Part shown: positions 1 to 7,229 of the stretch, one piece after another
Numbering within the stretch: position 1 is the first letter of the stretch
Layout of the letters: each line of letters starts with the position of its first letter
NCBI GenBank assembly: GCA_021648185.1
Contig: JAKITH010000012.1
Coordinates: 1 to 14,486, forward strand
Origin: Thiomicrorhabdus sp.
GTDB lineage: Bacteria; Pseudomonadota; Gammaproteobacteria; Thiomicrospirales; Thiomicrospiraceae
DNA: 14,486 nt
Direction of reading: 5' to 3'
Notes under the pieces: model-generated
Databases searched by the model: none
Told to the model about the DNA's origin: nothing
What the model saw: only the letters and a program-made list of their open reading frames with translations
Made by a program: the position numbers and the translations under genes

Positions 1-146
1 CCATTGCCGAGCCAAATAACTTTGCCCCCCCCCTCAATTGACTTGATTATTTGGTGCACGACTTGTTCAATTTTTTGAGACTGATCCAATACCGATTGAA
101 TCGCTTTTTGATGTTCTAACAGTGCATATTCAAAATCGATTTTCAT
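1..146 (-). CDS. gmhA: Sedoheptulose-7-phosphate isomerase, N-terminal fragment (cut by window edge)
   Basis: Only the first 48 codons and two bases of the next are present. The reading is MKIDFEYALLEHQ... followed by a GGGKVIWLGNG stretch at residues 39-49. An N-terminal helix leading into G-G-K-V-x-x-x-G-N-G is the typical opening of the SIS-fold GmhA family, which converts sedoheptulose 7-phosphate to D-glycero-D-manno-heptose 7-phosphate, the first step of ADP-heptose synthesis in the cytoplasm. The start codon (146-144) overlaps the hldE stop codon as ATGA, so translation is probably coupled, and hldE supplies the next pathway steps. A run of nine G lies in the coding strand at residues 38-41. 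A different SIS-domain protein is possible because most of the gene is missing, but the hldE neighbour favours GmhA. Confidence 0.8.
   Translation of the reverse strand, partial: MKIDFEYALLEHQKAIQSVLDQSQKIEQVVHQIIKSIEGGGKVIWLGN
25..33 (-). repeat. G9 homopolymer inside gmhA
   Basis: Nine consecutive C on the plus strand are nine G in the gmhA coding strand, spanning the Glu-Gly-Gly-Gly codons near residues 38-41. In the frame given the gene is open. A one-base slip would frameshift the protein before its active site. Confidence 0.95.
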
Positions 147-1609
147 TCGCCTGCCTTTTGCGTTTGCACTTCTTGCTGTTCTGCGTCTTGAATTTTGGTG
201 ACCATATTAGAGGTGGAGTACCCTTCCCAAAAAGAGAGTATTTCAACTTGACCACCCGCATCCCAAACACACTGTGCTCCCGCAATTTCTTCGGGCTTAT
301 AATCCCCGCCTTTGACCAATACATCGGGCGTTAACTTACAAATCAATCGCTCGGGTGTCTCTTCATCAAACGGCACCACCCAATCCACACAACTTAATGC
401 CGACAATAATTCCATGCGGCCTTCCAGCGGTACAATGGGACGAGTATCACCTTTAAGGCGTTGCACCGACGCGTCGGAGTTTACCGCGACAATCAACCGT
501 TCACCCAGCTTAGCGGCTTCGTTTAAATAACGAACATGCCCACTGTGCAACAGGTCAAAACAGCCGTTGGTCATCACCACTCGTTCGCCTGCGTTTTGTG
601 CTACCTTCACCAGTTCAAGCAACTCTTCTTCGTTTATGGCCACATAGCCTTTATGACGCATTGCCGCTTTAAGGCTTTCGTCCAGCTCGGCTTTAGACAC
701 GGTAGACGTACCCACTTTACGCACCACAATACTGGCGGCCTGACTGGCCAAGTGCACTGCGTTTTGCAGAGTCATTCCCGACGCAAACCCCGTGGCCAAC
801 GCGGCCATGACGGTATCGCCAGCGCCTGTTACATCAAACACCTCTTGCGCCTGGGATTGCAACAGATACGGCTGGTCTTTTTGAGTCACCAGCACCATGC
901 CGTGTTCGCTGCGGGTCACCAATAACGCGTCCAATGACAAGGATTGAATTAACTCTTCTGCTTTAGAGACCACCAGATCCGTACACTCAGCCTTGCCGAC
1001 AATCGCTTCAAACTCACTCTGATTTGGCTTAATTAAGGTTGCCCCTTTATAACGGATAAAGTCCGCTCCTTTGGGGTCGATCAATACCGGTATGTCTAAT
1101 GCCTTAGCCGCCGAAATCATGGATTCTACAAATCTCAGTGCCCCTTTTGCATAATCTGAAATCACCAATACATCGTAAGCAGGCAACAGGCCTTTTACCT
1201 TTTCCACCAGTGCTTGTGCTGATGCTTTAGGAACTGGCTGTTCAAAATCCATTCGAATCAGCTGTTGATGATGACTTAAGACTCTTAATTTACACGTCGT
1301 ACCACTCTCCGACAACGCCCAACTGCATCCAACGCCTGCCTCTGTCATAATGGCTTCAAGTTGTTGACCGTGTTCATCTACGATACCATCCGCTGTTTTG
1401 CCAACCACGCCAATAAGGTGTGCAGTCGCGCCCAAAGCGGCAATATTAAGCGCCACATTGGCCGCACCGCCCGCACGTACCTCTTTATCCGCCACCTTAA
1501 CCACGGGAACAGGGGCTTCTGGCGAAATTCGCTCTGCGCGTCCCGTCCAATATTGGTCGAGCATCACGTCGCCAACCACCAAAATGTTAGAGCATGAAAA
1601 GTCTTGCAT
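143..1609 (-). CDS. hldE: Bifunctional heptose 7-phosphate kinase / heptose 1-phosphate adenylyltransferase
   Basis: The 488-residue protein carries both HldE domains (the E. coli protein is about 477 residues). Residues 1 to about 315 form a PfkB/ribokinase-type sugar kinase: it starts with ILVVGDVMLDQYW, has a glycine-rich RAGGAANVA at 45-53, and ends with the catalytic anion-hole motif DVTGAGD at 259-265, with Asp265 as the expected base. Residues from about 342 form a nucleotidyltransferase domain with TNGCFDLLHSGH at 347-358 (HxGH at 355-358) and a STSNMV tail near 465-470. Together they phosphorylate heptose 7-phosphate at C1 and later adenylylate heptose 1-phosphate for LPS inner core. 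No strong Shine-Dalgarno precedes the ATG at 1609, but the domain start fits. The stop overlaps the gmhA start. Confidence 0.97.
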   Translation of the reverse strand: MQDFSCSNILVVGDVMLDQYWTGRAERISPEAPVPVVKVADKEVRAGGAANVALNIAALGATAHLIGVVGKTADGIVDEHGQQLEAIMTEAGVGCSWALSESGTTCKLRVLSHHQQLIRMDFEQPVPKASAQALVEKVKGLLPAYDVLVISDYAKGALRFVESMISAAKALDIPVLIDPKGADFIRYKGATLIKPNQSEFEAIVGKAECTDLVVSKAEELIQSLSLDALLVTRSEHGMVLVTQKDQPYLLQSQAQEVFDVTGAGDTVMAALATGFASGMTLQNAVHLASQAASIVVRKVGTSTVSKAELDESLKAAMRHKGYVAINEEELLELVKVAQNAGERVVMTNGCFDLLHSGHVRYLNEAAKLGERLIVAVNSDASVQRLKGDTRPIVPLEGRMELLSALSCVDWVVPFDEETPERLICKLTPDVLVKGGDYKPEEIAGAQCVWDAGGQVEILSFWEGYSTSNMVTKIQDAEQQEVQTQKAGE

Positions 1610-1668
1610 AAGCTTAATACCAAATTCAGTTGTTCAAAACTAGCCACAATGGACGTATTTCGACTAAA

Positions 1669-1702
1669 ACCCTAATTCACATTTTTATCGGCGAATTAGG
1701 GT
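1669..1702. promoter_or_regulatory. Perfect 10-bp inverted repeat between hldE and the pagL-like gene
   Basis: ACCCTAATTC at 1669-1678 is matched by its exact reverse complement GAATTAGGGT at 1693-1702, with 14 bases between. It sits in the middle of the 128-bp space between two divergently transcribed LPS gene groups, overlapping the places where either promoter would lie. It may be an operator for a dimeric regulator or a stem-loop in a leader transcript. It is followed by no T tract on either side, so a terminator is unlikely. A TAAAAT sequence at 1702-1707 could be a -10 box for the rightward genes, but no well-spaced -35 was found. Confidence 0.4.
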
Positions 1703-1737
1703 AAAATAATCGCACTATTTTATCAGGATTCCATCAG

Positions 1738-2397
1738 ATGGTCGCTTCAAAAGCCCTATTTTTCAACAACTCTGTTCTTGTTATTGTTTTCAGTCTATTT
1801 TTTACCCCCCCTATACAGGCAAAACAAGAGAACAATGATCTCATGCCGTTTGCCATTTTAGGGGCATTTGGTTCATTTGGGTTGGCTTGTTATCAAGGCA
1901 AAGCACCCTGCACCGTTGACCCCAATCTAAATACCGATGCGTTAACCATCAGCGCCGACATGGGTGCCGATCGCAGCACGGAACAGGTTCGCATTAGCTT
2001 AGGCGCTGACTGGAAAGAGGCCGTGTATGATGCCAACACTTGGCAAGTAGTAGGCCGACTAGAGGGCAGTGTGCAAAAATGGTGGTCCACCTTAGACAAC
2101 CCTCAAAACAAAGAAGGGTACATTGCAGGCATTACCCCTGTTTTTCACTACCAACCCAAAGACATGCAATTTACCCCCTTTCTTGAGATGGGTGGAGGGC
2201 TCTATCTGCTCAACAATATTGTCATCGAAAACGAATACAAATCCACTCAGTTTCAATTTGGAAGCATCTTAGGATTGGGTATCAAACACAAGCAGTTTGA
2301 GATAAGCTATCGTTATCTGCACATATCCAATGCGGGCATTGAAATGCCCAACCCTGGAACCGATTTTCACAGCCTGCATCTTGCCTATTCATTTTAA
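1738..2397 (+). CDS. pagL: PagL-type lipid A 3-O-deacylase (outer membrane)
   Basis: The 219-residue protein has a signal peptide (hydrophobic 11-22, probable cleavage after IQA at residue 28) and alternating polar/hydrophobic strands expected of a small outer-membrane barrel, ending in Phe. The C-terminal HISNAGIEMPNPG at 195-207 matches the family signature H-x-S-N-A-x(4)-P-N-x-G, giving catalytic His195 and Ser197. In the Pseudomonas aeruginosa enzyme, as I recall it, the catalytic Glu lies 14 residues after the His; here that position is Asp209. Known PagL enzymes remove the 3-linked acyl chain of lipid A. AGGA at 1725-1728 precedes the ATG by 9 bases. Only 13 bases separate it from kdsD, which suggests one transcript. 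A C7 run lies in the signal-peptide codons (1805-1811). Family assignment is firm; exact acyl specificity is inferred. Confidence 0.85.
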   Translation: MVASKALFFNNSVLVIVFSLFFTPPIQAKQENNDLMPFAILGAFGSFGLACYQGKAPCTVDPNLNTDALTISADMGADRSTEQVRISLGADWKEAVYDANTWQVVGRLEGSVQKWWSTLDNPQNKEGYIAGITPVFHYQPKDMQFTPFLEMGGGLYLLNNIVIENEYKSTQFQFGSILGLGIKHKQFEISYRYLHISNAGIEMPNPGTDFHSLHLAYSF

Positions 2398-2398
2398 T

Positions 2399-2404
2399 AA
2401 GAGG
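2399..2404 (+). promoter_or_regulatory. Shine-Dalgarno fixing the kdsD start
   Basis: AAGAGG ends 6 bases before the ATG at 2411. The reading frame stays open upstream to an ATG at 2330, but those 27 extra codons overlap the pagL-like gene in another frame and have no such site, so 2411 is the better start. Confidence 0.7.
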
Positions 2405-2410
2405 TTTTTT

Positions 2411-3364
2411 ATGTCATCAAAGCAAACTCCCGACTATCAAGCCACGGCTAAAAAAGTATTTGATATTGAAGCGCAAGCCATCGCGCATCTTTCAACACAG
2501 CTTACTGAAGATTTTAATCACAGCGTACAAGCCATTTTAAACACCAAAGGCCGTGTGGTGATTTGTGGCATGGGAAAATCGGGACTGATTGGCACTAAAA
2601 TCATGGCCACCTTTGCCAGCACCGGCACGCCCTGTTTTTTCATGCACCCTGGCGAAGCCTTTCATGGTGACTTGGGTATGGTGTCGCCCGATGATGTTTT
2701 TTTGGCACTGTCTAACTCGGGTGAAACCGAAGAGGTGATTCGCCTGATGCCGTTCTTAAAAGACAATGGCAACATCGTCATTGCCATGACCAACAACCCA
2801 AACTCCACGCTGGCACAAAATGCCAATTTTCACCTCAATATTGCAGTGCCCAAAGAAGCCTGCCCACACCAGCTTGCTCCTACATCCTCCACCACCGCCA
2901 CCTTAGTGATGGGCGATGCGCTTGCGGTGGCGCTGATGGACGCGCGTAATTTTCAACCACATGACTTTGCACGGTTTCACCCTGGAGGCAGTTTAGGTCG
3001 AAAACTGCTGACCCGTGTCAAACACGAAATGATCCACAAAAAACTGCCTTTTATTTCAAGCGAAGCTTCCATGAAAGAGGTGATCCATTCGATGAACGAA
3101 GGGCGTTTAGGCTTGTGCATTGTGGATCAAGGAAAAGGGATTATTACCGATGGCGATTTGCGTCGTCACATGGAAAAAGATGGTGCACACTTTATGGCGC
3201 TCACCGCCAAAGAGATCATGGCAGAGAACCCCAAAACCATCTCAGGTGACGCAAGGCTGACCGAAGCGGAAGAGTTGATGAATGCTCATAAAATTACCTC
3301 ATTATTGGTTGAAGAGAACCAACAAATTATAGGCATCATTCAAATATACGACCTAAATGGTTAG
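2411..3364 (+). CDS. kdsD: D-arabinose 5-phosphate isomerase (Kdo pathway)
   Basis: From the chosen start the protein has 317 residues (the E. coli enzyme has 328). Residues about 45-175 form the SIS sugar-isomerase domain with GMGKSG at 53-58, MHPGEAFHGDLG around 78-89 and the phosphosugar-binding SNSGET at 101-106. A conserved TSSTTATLVMGDALA stretch follows from 158, then FHPGGSLGR from 189. Two CBS domains occupy roughly 207-260 and 266-317; the last ends abruptly in IYDLNG, slightly shorter than usual. The enzyme interconverts ribulose 5-phosphate and arabinose 5-phosphate, the first committed step toward Kdo. It lies 13 bases after the pagL-like gene and 9 bases before waaA, so the three are probably co-transcribed. 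The paralogue GutQ has the same fold, but the LPS context favours KdsD. Confidence 0.93.
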   Translation: MSSKQTPDYQATAKKVFDIEAQAIAHLSTQLTEDFNHSVQAILNTKGRVVICGMGKSGLIGTKIMATFASTGTPCFFMHPGEAFHGDLGMVSPDDVFLALSNSGETEEVIRLMPFLKDNGNIVIAMTNNPNSTLAQNANFHLNIAVPKEACPHQLAPTSSTTATLVMGDALAVALMDARNFQPHDFARFHPGGSLGRKLLTRVKHEMIHKKLPFISSEASMKEVIHSMNEGRLGLCIVDQGKGIITDGDLRRHMEKDGAHFMALTAKEIMAENPKTISGDARLTEAEELMNAHKITSLLVEENQQIIGIIQIYDLNG

Positions 3365-3373
3365 CCATAAAAG

Positions 3374-4678
3374 ATGAACTTATTCACCTATCGCTTACTC
3401 ACCACCTTAGCACTGCCACTCATTGCTTATCAGGGGTGGAAGCGATGCAAAAACCAATCGGAATTGTCCAACTGTTTTCGTGCCCGATTTGGGTTGAACC
3501 AGCAACCCTTGCAAAAAAATGGCATTTGGATTCATGCAGTCTCAGTAGGTGAAACACGCTCTATTTTTCCGCTGCTCTCTCGCCTAAAAGAGACCTACCC
3601 AACCTTACCGCTTACTGTCACCAGTGGCTCTACTCAAGGTGCTCTGCAAGCGTTGCAGTTTGCGCCCGTTGATATTCAACACCAAATGATTCCTTATGAC
3701 TACCCATTTGCGGTGAACCGTTTTTTGAATCAACTACAACCCAAATTGGTGATTATGGTTGAAACAGAAATCTGGCCAAACCTTTATCAAGCCTGCTTTA
3801 AACGCAACATTCCGATTCTGTTGGTCAACGCACGGTTAAAAGAGAAGTCCTTTTTAGCCTATCAAAAGTGGGGGGGGAAAATTGTTAAAAACGCCCTCAA
3901 CCAAACCCAGCTTATTGCCACACAGTTCCCGATTGACAGCCAATACTTTACACAACTGGGAGCTGAACGCTCTAAAATAAAAACCCTCGGAAACTTAAAA
4001 TTTGACTTAGACCTTCCTGTCGATCTTGAGCAGCAAGCCACGCAATGGAAAGCCTCTCAGCAACTCGAAACCCGTTTTATTTGGGTGGCCGCCAGTACAC
4101 ACGCGCATCCAGATAAAAACCAACCGTCTGAAGAACAGCTCATACTACAAGCCCACCAACAACTGATTGCCAGTCAATCTAAAAATTCTCCCCCCCCCTT
4201 GCTCATACTTGTACCACGGCACGCCAAGCGATTTGACCAAGTGGCTCAACAAATAGAAAGCTCTGGACTCTCTTTTGTGCGACGCAGTAAAAACCAGCCC
4301 ATCACAGCCAATACGCAAGTCTACCTTGCCGACACCACAGGCGAGCTCATGACCTGGTTTGCCAGTTGCGACGTAGCGTTTATTGGGGGCAGCCTAGTGC
4401 CTTTTGGGGGACACAACATATTAGAGCCCGCCGCCCTCAAAAAACCCGTACTTTCTGGGCCGTTTTATAGCAATCTAAAGGCTCTGTTTGACGCCTTCGC
4501 AAAAGAGGATGCACTTACCATCACCCAGTCTGTAGACGATCTCGCCAAACAACTGATGCAACTAAAACAACACCCCAACACCGCACAACAACTCGGTCAA
4601 AAGGCCTATCAAAGCTTTAAACAAAACAGTGGTGCATTAAACAAATTACTGCAAGAGATCAAAAACATCCTTAACTAA
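3374..4678 (+). CDS. waaA: Kdo (3-deoxy-D-manno-octulosonic acid) transferase
   Basis: The 434-residue protein is a GT30-family glycosyltransferase. An N-terminal hydrophobic helix (about 7-20) would anchor it to the inner membrane. It then shows HAVSVGET at 54-61, where Glu60 is the expected catalytic base, IPYDYPF at 106-112, and VETEIWPNL at 129-137. The C-terminal lobe has the nucleotide-sugar segment LLILVPRH at 276-283 and FIGGSLVPFGGHN at 336-348 followed by LEPA. It transfers Kdo from CMP-Kdo to the lipid A precursor. Its start lies 9 bases after kdsD with only a poor ribosome site. Two long homopolymers interrupt its codons: G8 at 3870-3877 and C9 at 4190-4198; the frame given is intact. 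The stop lies just inside the large palindrome downstream. The number of Kdo residues added cannot be told from sequence. Confidence 0.95.
   Translation: MNLFTYRLLTTLALPLIAYQGWKRCKNQSELSNCFRARFGLNQQPLQKNGIWIHAVSVGETRSIFPLLSRLKETYPTLPLTVTSGSTQGALQALQFAPVDIQHQMIPYDYPFAVNRFLNQLQPKLVIMVETEIWPNLYQACFKRNIPILLVNARLKEKSFLAYQKWGGKIVKNALNQTQLIATQFPIDSQYFTQLGAERSKIKTLGNLKFDLDLPVDLEQQATQWKASQQLETRFIWVAASTHAHPDKNQPSEEQLILQAHQQLIASQSKNSPPPLLILVPRHAKRFDQVAQQIESSGLSFVRRSKNQPITANTQVYLADTTGELMTWFASCDVAFIGGSLVPFGGHNILEPAALKKPVLSGPFYSNLKALFDAFAKEDALTITQSVDDLAKQLMQLKQHPNTAQQLGQKAYQSFKQNSGALNKLLQEIKNILN
3870..3877 (+). repeat. G8 homopolymer inside waaA
   Basis: Eight consecutive G encode Trp-Gly-Gly around residues 166-168 of the Kdo transferase, between its two lobes. 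Such runs are prone to replication slippage; a shift would truncate the enzyme. Confidence 0.95.
4190..4198 (+). repeat. C9 homopolymer inside waaA
   Basis: Nine consecutive C encode Pro-Pro-Pro at residues 273-275, just before the conserved LLILVPRH strand. This is a linker position where extra prolines are tolerated, but a one-base slip would lose the C-terminal catalytic lobe. Confidence 0.95.
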
Positions 4679-4767
4679 AAGACGGGGTCAGAGTAAAAGA
4701 AGATAGCTCTATTAATGCGCTTAACAGAGCTACCTATTTTTACTCTGACCCCAACTTTTAGTCTTTT
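4677..4767. repeat. Nested palindrome (REP-like), possible two-way terminator
   Basis: A perfect 15-bp inverted repeat pairs 4684-4698 (GGGGTCAGAGTAAAA) with 4738-4752. Inside it TAGCTCT at 4704-4710 pairs with AGAGCTA at 4726-4732, and a TTAA-TGCGC-TTAA core lies at the tip. Outside it AAAAGAC at 4677-4683 pairs with GTCTTTT at 4761-4767. The element fills the gap between two convergent genes and touches both stop codons, so it could terminate transcription from both sides, although no T tract follows the stem directly. From memory, GGGGTCAGAG...CTCTGACCCC palindromes recur in gammaproteobacterial genomes, some near Y1-type (REP-associated) transposases; no transposase gene is present here. 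Confidence 0.75.
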
Positions 4768-5455
4768 ATTTTTTTAACTCTAATTTATAACCAAACCCGC
4801 GCACCGTTTTAATAAGAGAGGAGTCAAACCCTTCATCGAGTTTTCTACGTAGGTTACGAATATACACCTCAACTACATTGGTTAATGGATCTGCGTTATA
4901 GCCCCATACTTGATCCAAAATTTGACTGCGGCTAAACACTCGACCAGGAGCCTGCATAAAGCATTCAAGCAATGCATACTCCTTGGGAGTCAACGCAATC
5001 TGTCGTCCATCTCGGAAAACATCTCGAGTCTCTCTATTAAGGGTTAACCCAGCAACCACTAACTCTGCCACTTGTTCTTTATAGCCTTTTGCGCCCTTAT
5101 TACGACGTAATAAGGCTTGAATGCGTGCTACCAGTTCGTCAAATGCAAATGGCTTGGTTAAATAATCATCAGCGCCTAAACGTAAGCCTTCTACTTTATC
5201 CTCTATTGAGTCCATTGCGGTTAACATCAATACGGGTAGCGTAATCCCTTGTTGGCGAAGTTGTCGGCAGACCTCTTGCCCATTCATATCTGGCAACATT
5301 AAATCCAATAAGAGCAAATCATACTCTCGACAAGCCAGTTTTTTCAATCCTTGTTCACCATTGGTTGCAAACTCAATTAAATACCCTTCGGCTTCTAGGC
5401 CTCGCTTAACAAACTCTAAAATACGGGCATCGTCTTCTATTATTAACAGGGTCAT
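4766..5455 (-). CDS. OmpR/PhoB-family response regulator
   Basis: The 229-residue protein has a receiver domain (1 to about 118) with the acidic pocket Glu7-Asp8-Asp9, phosphoacceptor Asp51 in LLLLDLMLPDMNG, Thr79 and Lys101 in LTKPF. A winged-helix DNA-binding domain follows (about 130-227) with LTPKEYALLE, SRSQILDQVWG, VVEVYIRNLRRKLD and TVRGFGYKL, all typical of OmpR-type regulators. It lies 22 bases downstream of the histidine kinase gene, preceded by a GAGAAAG ribosome site, so the two form one operon with the kinase first. It resembles the copper/heavy-metal and antibiotic-resistance type regulators in general shape, but the signal and target genes cannot be named. Confidence 0.95.
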   Translation of the reverse strand: MTLLIIEDDARILEFVKRGLEAEGYLIEFATNGEQGLKKLACREYDLLLLDLMLPDMNGQEVCRQLRQQGITLPVLMLTAMDSIEDKVEGLRLGADDYLTKPFAFDELVARIQALLRRNKGAKGYKEQVAELVVAGLTLNRETRDVFRDGRQIALTPKEYALLECFMQAPGRVFSRSQILDQVWGYNADPLTNVVEVYIRNLRRKLDEGFDSSLIKTVRGFGYKLELKK

Positions 5456-5477
5456 ATCTTTCTCTACACTTGGCCTC

Positions 5478-7073
5478 TTAAGAAGCTATTTTTTGAGTTG
5501 AAAGCTTAGGCAGTGTAATCACGACACACGTACCCTCACCAGATTCACTTATTATTTTAATCTGTCCTTGATGGTGCTCTACAATAGATTTTGCAAGGGA
5601 TAATCCCAGCCCAGACCCAGAATAATTTTTTTTTCGTGCCTGCTCTCCACGAAAAAAACGCTCAAAGACATGGTCAAGATCGGCCTCTGGAATCCCGATG
5701 CCTTGATCACATACCGCAAGCTGAACATGGTCACCCTCCTCTTTAAGAGAGACAACAACCTCCCCTTTGGGGTCAGAGTAACAGCATGCATTGTCAATTA
5801 AAATAAGCAAGAGTTGACGAAAACGAACAGGATCGGCGTAAACCATCAGAGGGTATTCTGGAATGTCTAAGCGTAATGCTAACTGATTCTGTTTGGTAAG
5901 CACTTGCGTCTCATCACACAGCTCAATAACCAACTCATTTAAGACCAATGCATTCAATTCAAACCGAAAATTTGTGGATTCTGAACGCGCCATAAACAAT
6001 AAATCTTCAACCAGTTTGGCCAGCTGAGCCGACAGCTCAACAATTCGTTGCAGTGCTTCTTGATACTCTTCTACCCGCTTTACTCGACCGCGAAACGTCA
6101 CCTCTGCCTCACCTCGAATGGCCGCTAAAGGGGTTCGTAATTCATGACTGATGTCCGTAAAAAATCGACGCCGCCCCTCATCAATTCGCTGCAATTTACT
6201 GTTCGCCTCTTGTAAGGCTTGCGTTCGCTCTTTTACCCGCTCTTCTAGCTCTGCCTGTGCCTGCAACAGACTTTGGTGCTTTTGCTCTAAACGTGAAGTC
6301 ATGTCATTAAAGTGATTTGCTAAATAGGTAAACTCATCATTTCCCTGCAAGATAATGCGATGTTGCAAATCCCCTTTTGAGACTTTACGCACGCCACTCA
6401 CTAGCTTATCTAAAGAGTAACGCAAGTTTCGTAACAGCCAAACCCCTAGAGCAAGTGCTAAAAGCAAAGCCAGTAATGCGGTAATGGTTGCAATGAGCTT
6501 AAGATCATCCAATAAAACTTGGGCTTGCTCTCTCGCATAAGCAACTTCTGCTAACTCTGCATTAATCGCCGAATCAATTAATGGCTTAAATTCTTGGTCT
6601 ATCGTCTCTTCTAGTACTACTTTTAAGACATTTTGAGCAGACTCCTCTGCACCTCGCGCCTGTAATAAAATAATACGCTCAAACGCCCAAACACCTTCAG
6701 TTAAAACTTTTTCCAACCCTGAAACCTGCTTAAGCTCTTCAATTTCATGCGCTTTTTCATCATCGTCTACTTGCTCAATTTCTGCTTCAATGGAGGCTCG
6801 TAAATTTCTTAAGGATTGGTGCAAGGTTTGATACGACTGCTTGGCCTGCTCAACATTTGCATCCTCCTTCAACACAACAAGATCAACCCGTTCTTTAAAG
6901 TAGCGATAAGCATCATGAGACAATTGAATATACGCTTGCGCAGCGTCTTGAGCACGCTGACTGCGTTCAAAATAATACTCAGAACGGTAGGTTCCCCAAT
7001 ATAAAATAGCTGAGAGCATTAAAACAAGGGAAAGCAAGGCTATAATAGCGCTGGTGAGTTTAAATTTATACAT
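5478..7073 (-). CDS. Membrane sensor histidine kinase
   Basis: The 531-residue protein has transmembrane helices at about 7-27 and 192-215 enclosing a periplasmic region of about 160 residues that is charged and almost wholly helical, suggesting a four-helix bundle sensor. A HAMP linker (about 214-266) leads into a coiled coil (about 258-298), the dimerisation domain with FFTDISHELRTPL (phosphorylated His310), and an ATPase domain with N box DNACCYS (Asn428), G1 DQGIGIP (456-462), an F box ERFFRG and G2 GSGLGLSLAK. It would phosphorylate the regulator encoded just downstream. The gene order (kinase before regulator) is the less common one. An A9 run lies in the coding strand at 5634-5626, between the F and G2 boxes. 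The input signal is unknown. The start has a weak ribosome site, but the helix at the N terminus supports it. Confidence 0.94.
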   Translation of the reverse strand: MYKFKLTSAIIALLSLVLMLSAILYWGTYRSEYYFERSQRAQDAAQAYIQLSHDAYRYFKERVDLVVLKEDANVEQAKQSYQTLHQSLRNLRASIEAEIEQVDDDEKAHEIEELKQVSGLEKVLTEGVWAFERIILLQARGAEESAQNVLKVVLEETIDQEFKPLIDSAINAELAEVAYAREQAQVLLDDLKLIATITALLALLLALALGVWLLRNLRYSLDKLVSGVRKVSKGDLQHRIILQGNDEFTYLANHFNDMTSRLEQKHQSLLQAQAELEERVKERTQALQEANSKLQRIDEGRRRFFTDISHELRTPLAAIRGEAEVTFRGRVKRVEEYQEALQRIVELSAQLAKLVEDLLFMARSESTNFRFELNALVLNELVIELCDETQVLTKQNQLALRLDIPEYPLMVYADPVRFRQLLLILIDNACCYSDPKGEVVVSLKEEGDHVQLAVCDQGIGIPEADLDHVFERFFRGEQARKKNYSGSGLGLSLAKSIVEHHQGQIKIISESGEGTCVVITLPKLSTQKIAS

Positions 7074-7229
7074 ATTTGGTATGATAACAATCGTCAGAAT
7101 AAATTACATGAATGTTTTCTGTAGAATACAATAACTAGGGGTCGGTTCGAAATTCACCTTAATTTACGGCTTGAACCTTGCTTACCTCACTAAAACTCAG
7201 AACTATTTCCATTTTTTAGGATTTTTACC

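Noticed and set aside
536..925. 129-codon plus-strand open frame opposite hldE
   Set aside because: It is the antisense shadow of a clearly coding HldE domain and has no ribosome site or family resemblance.
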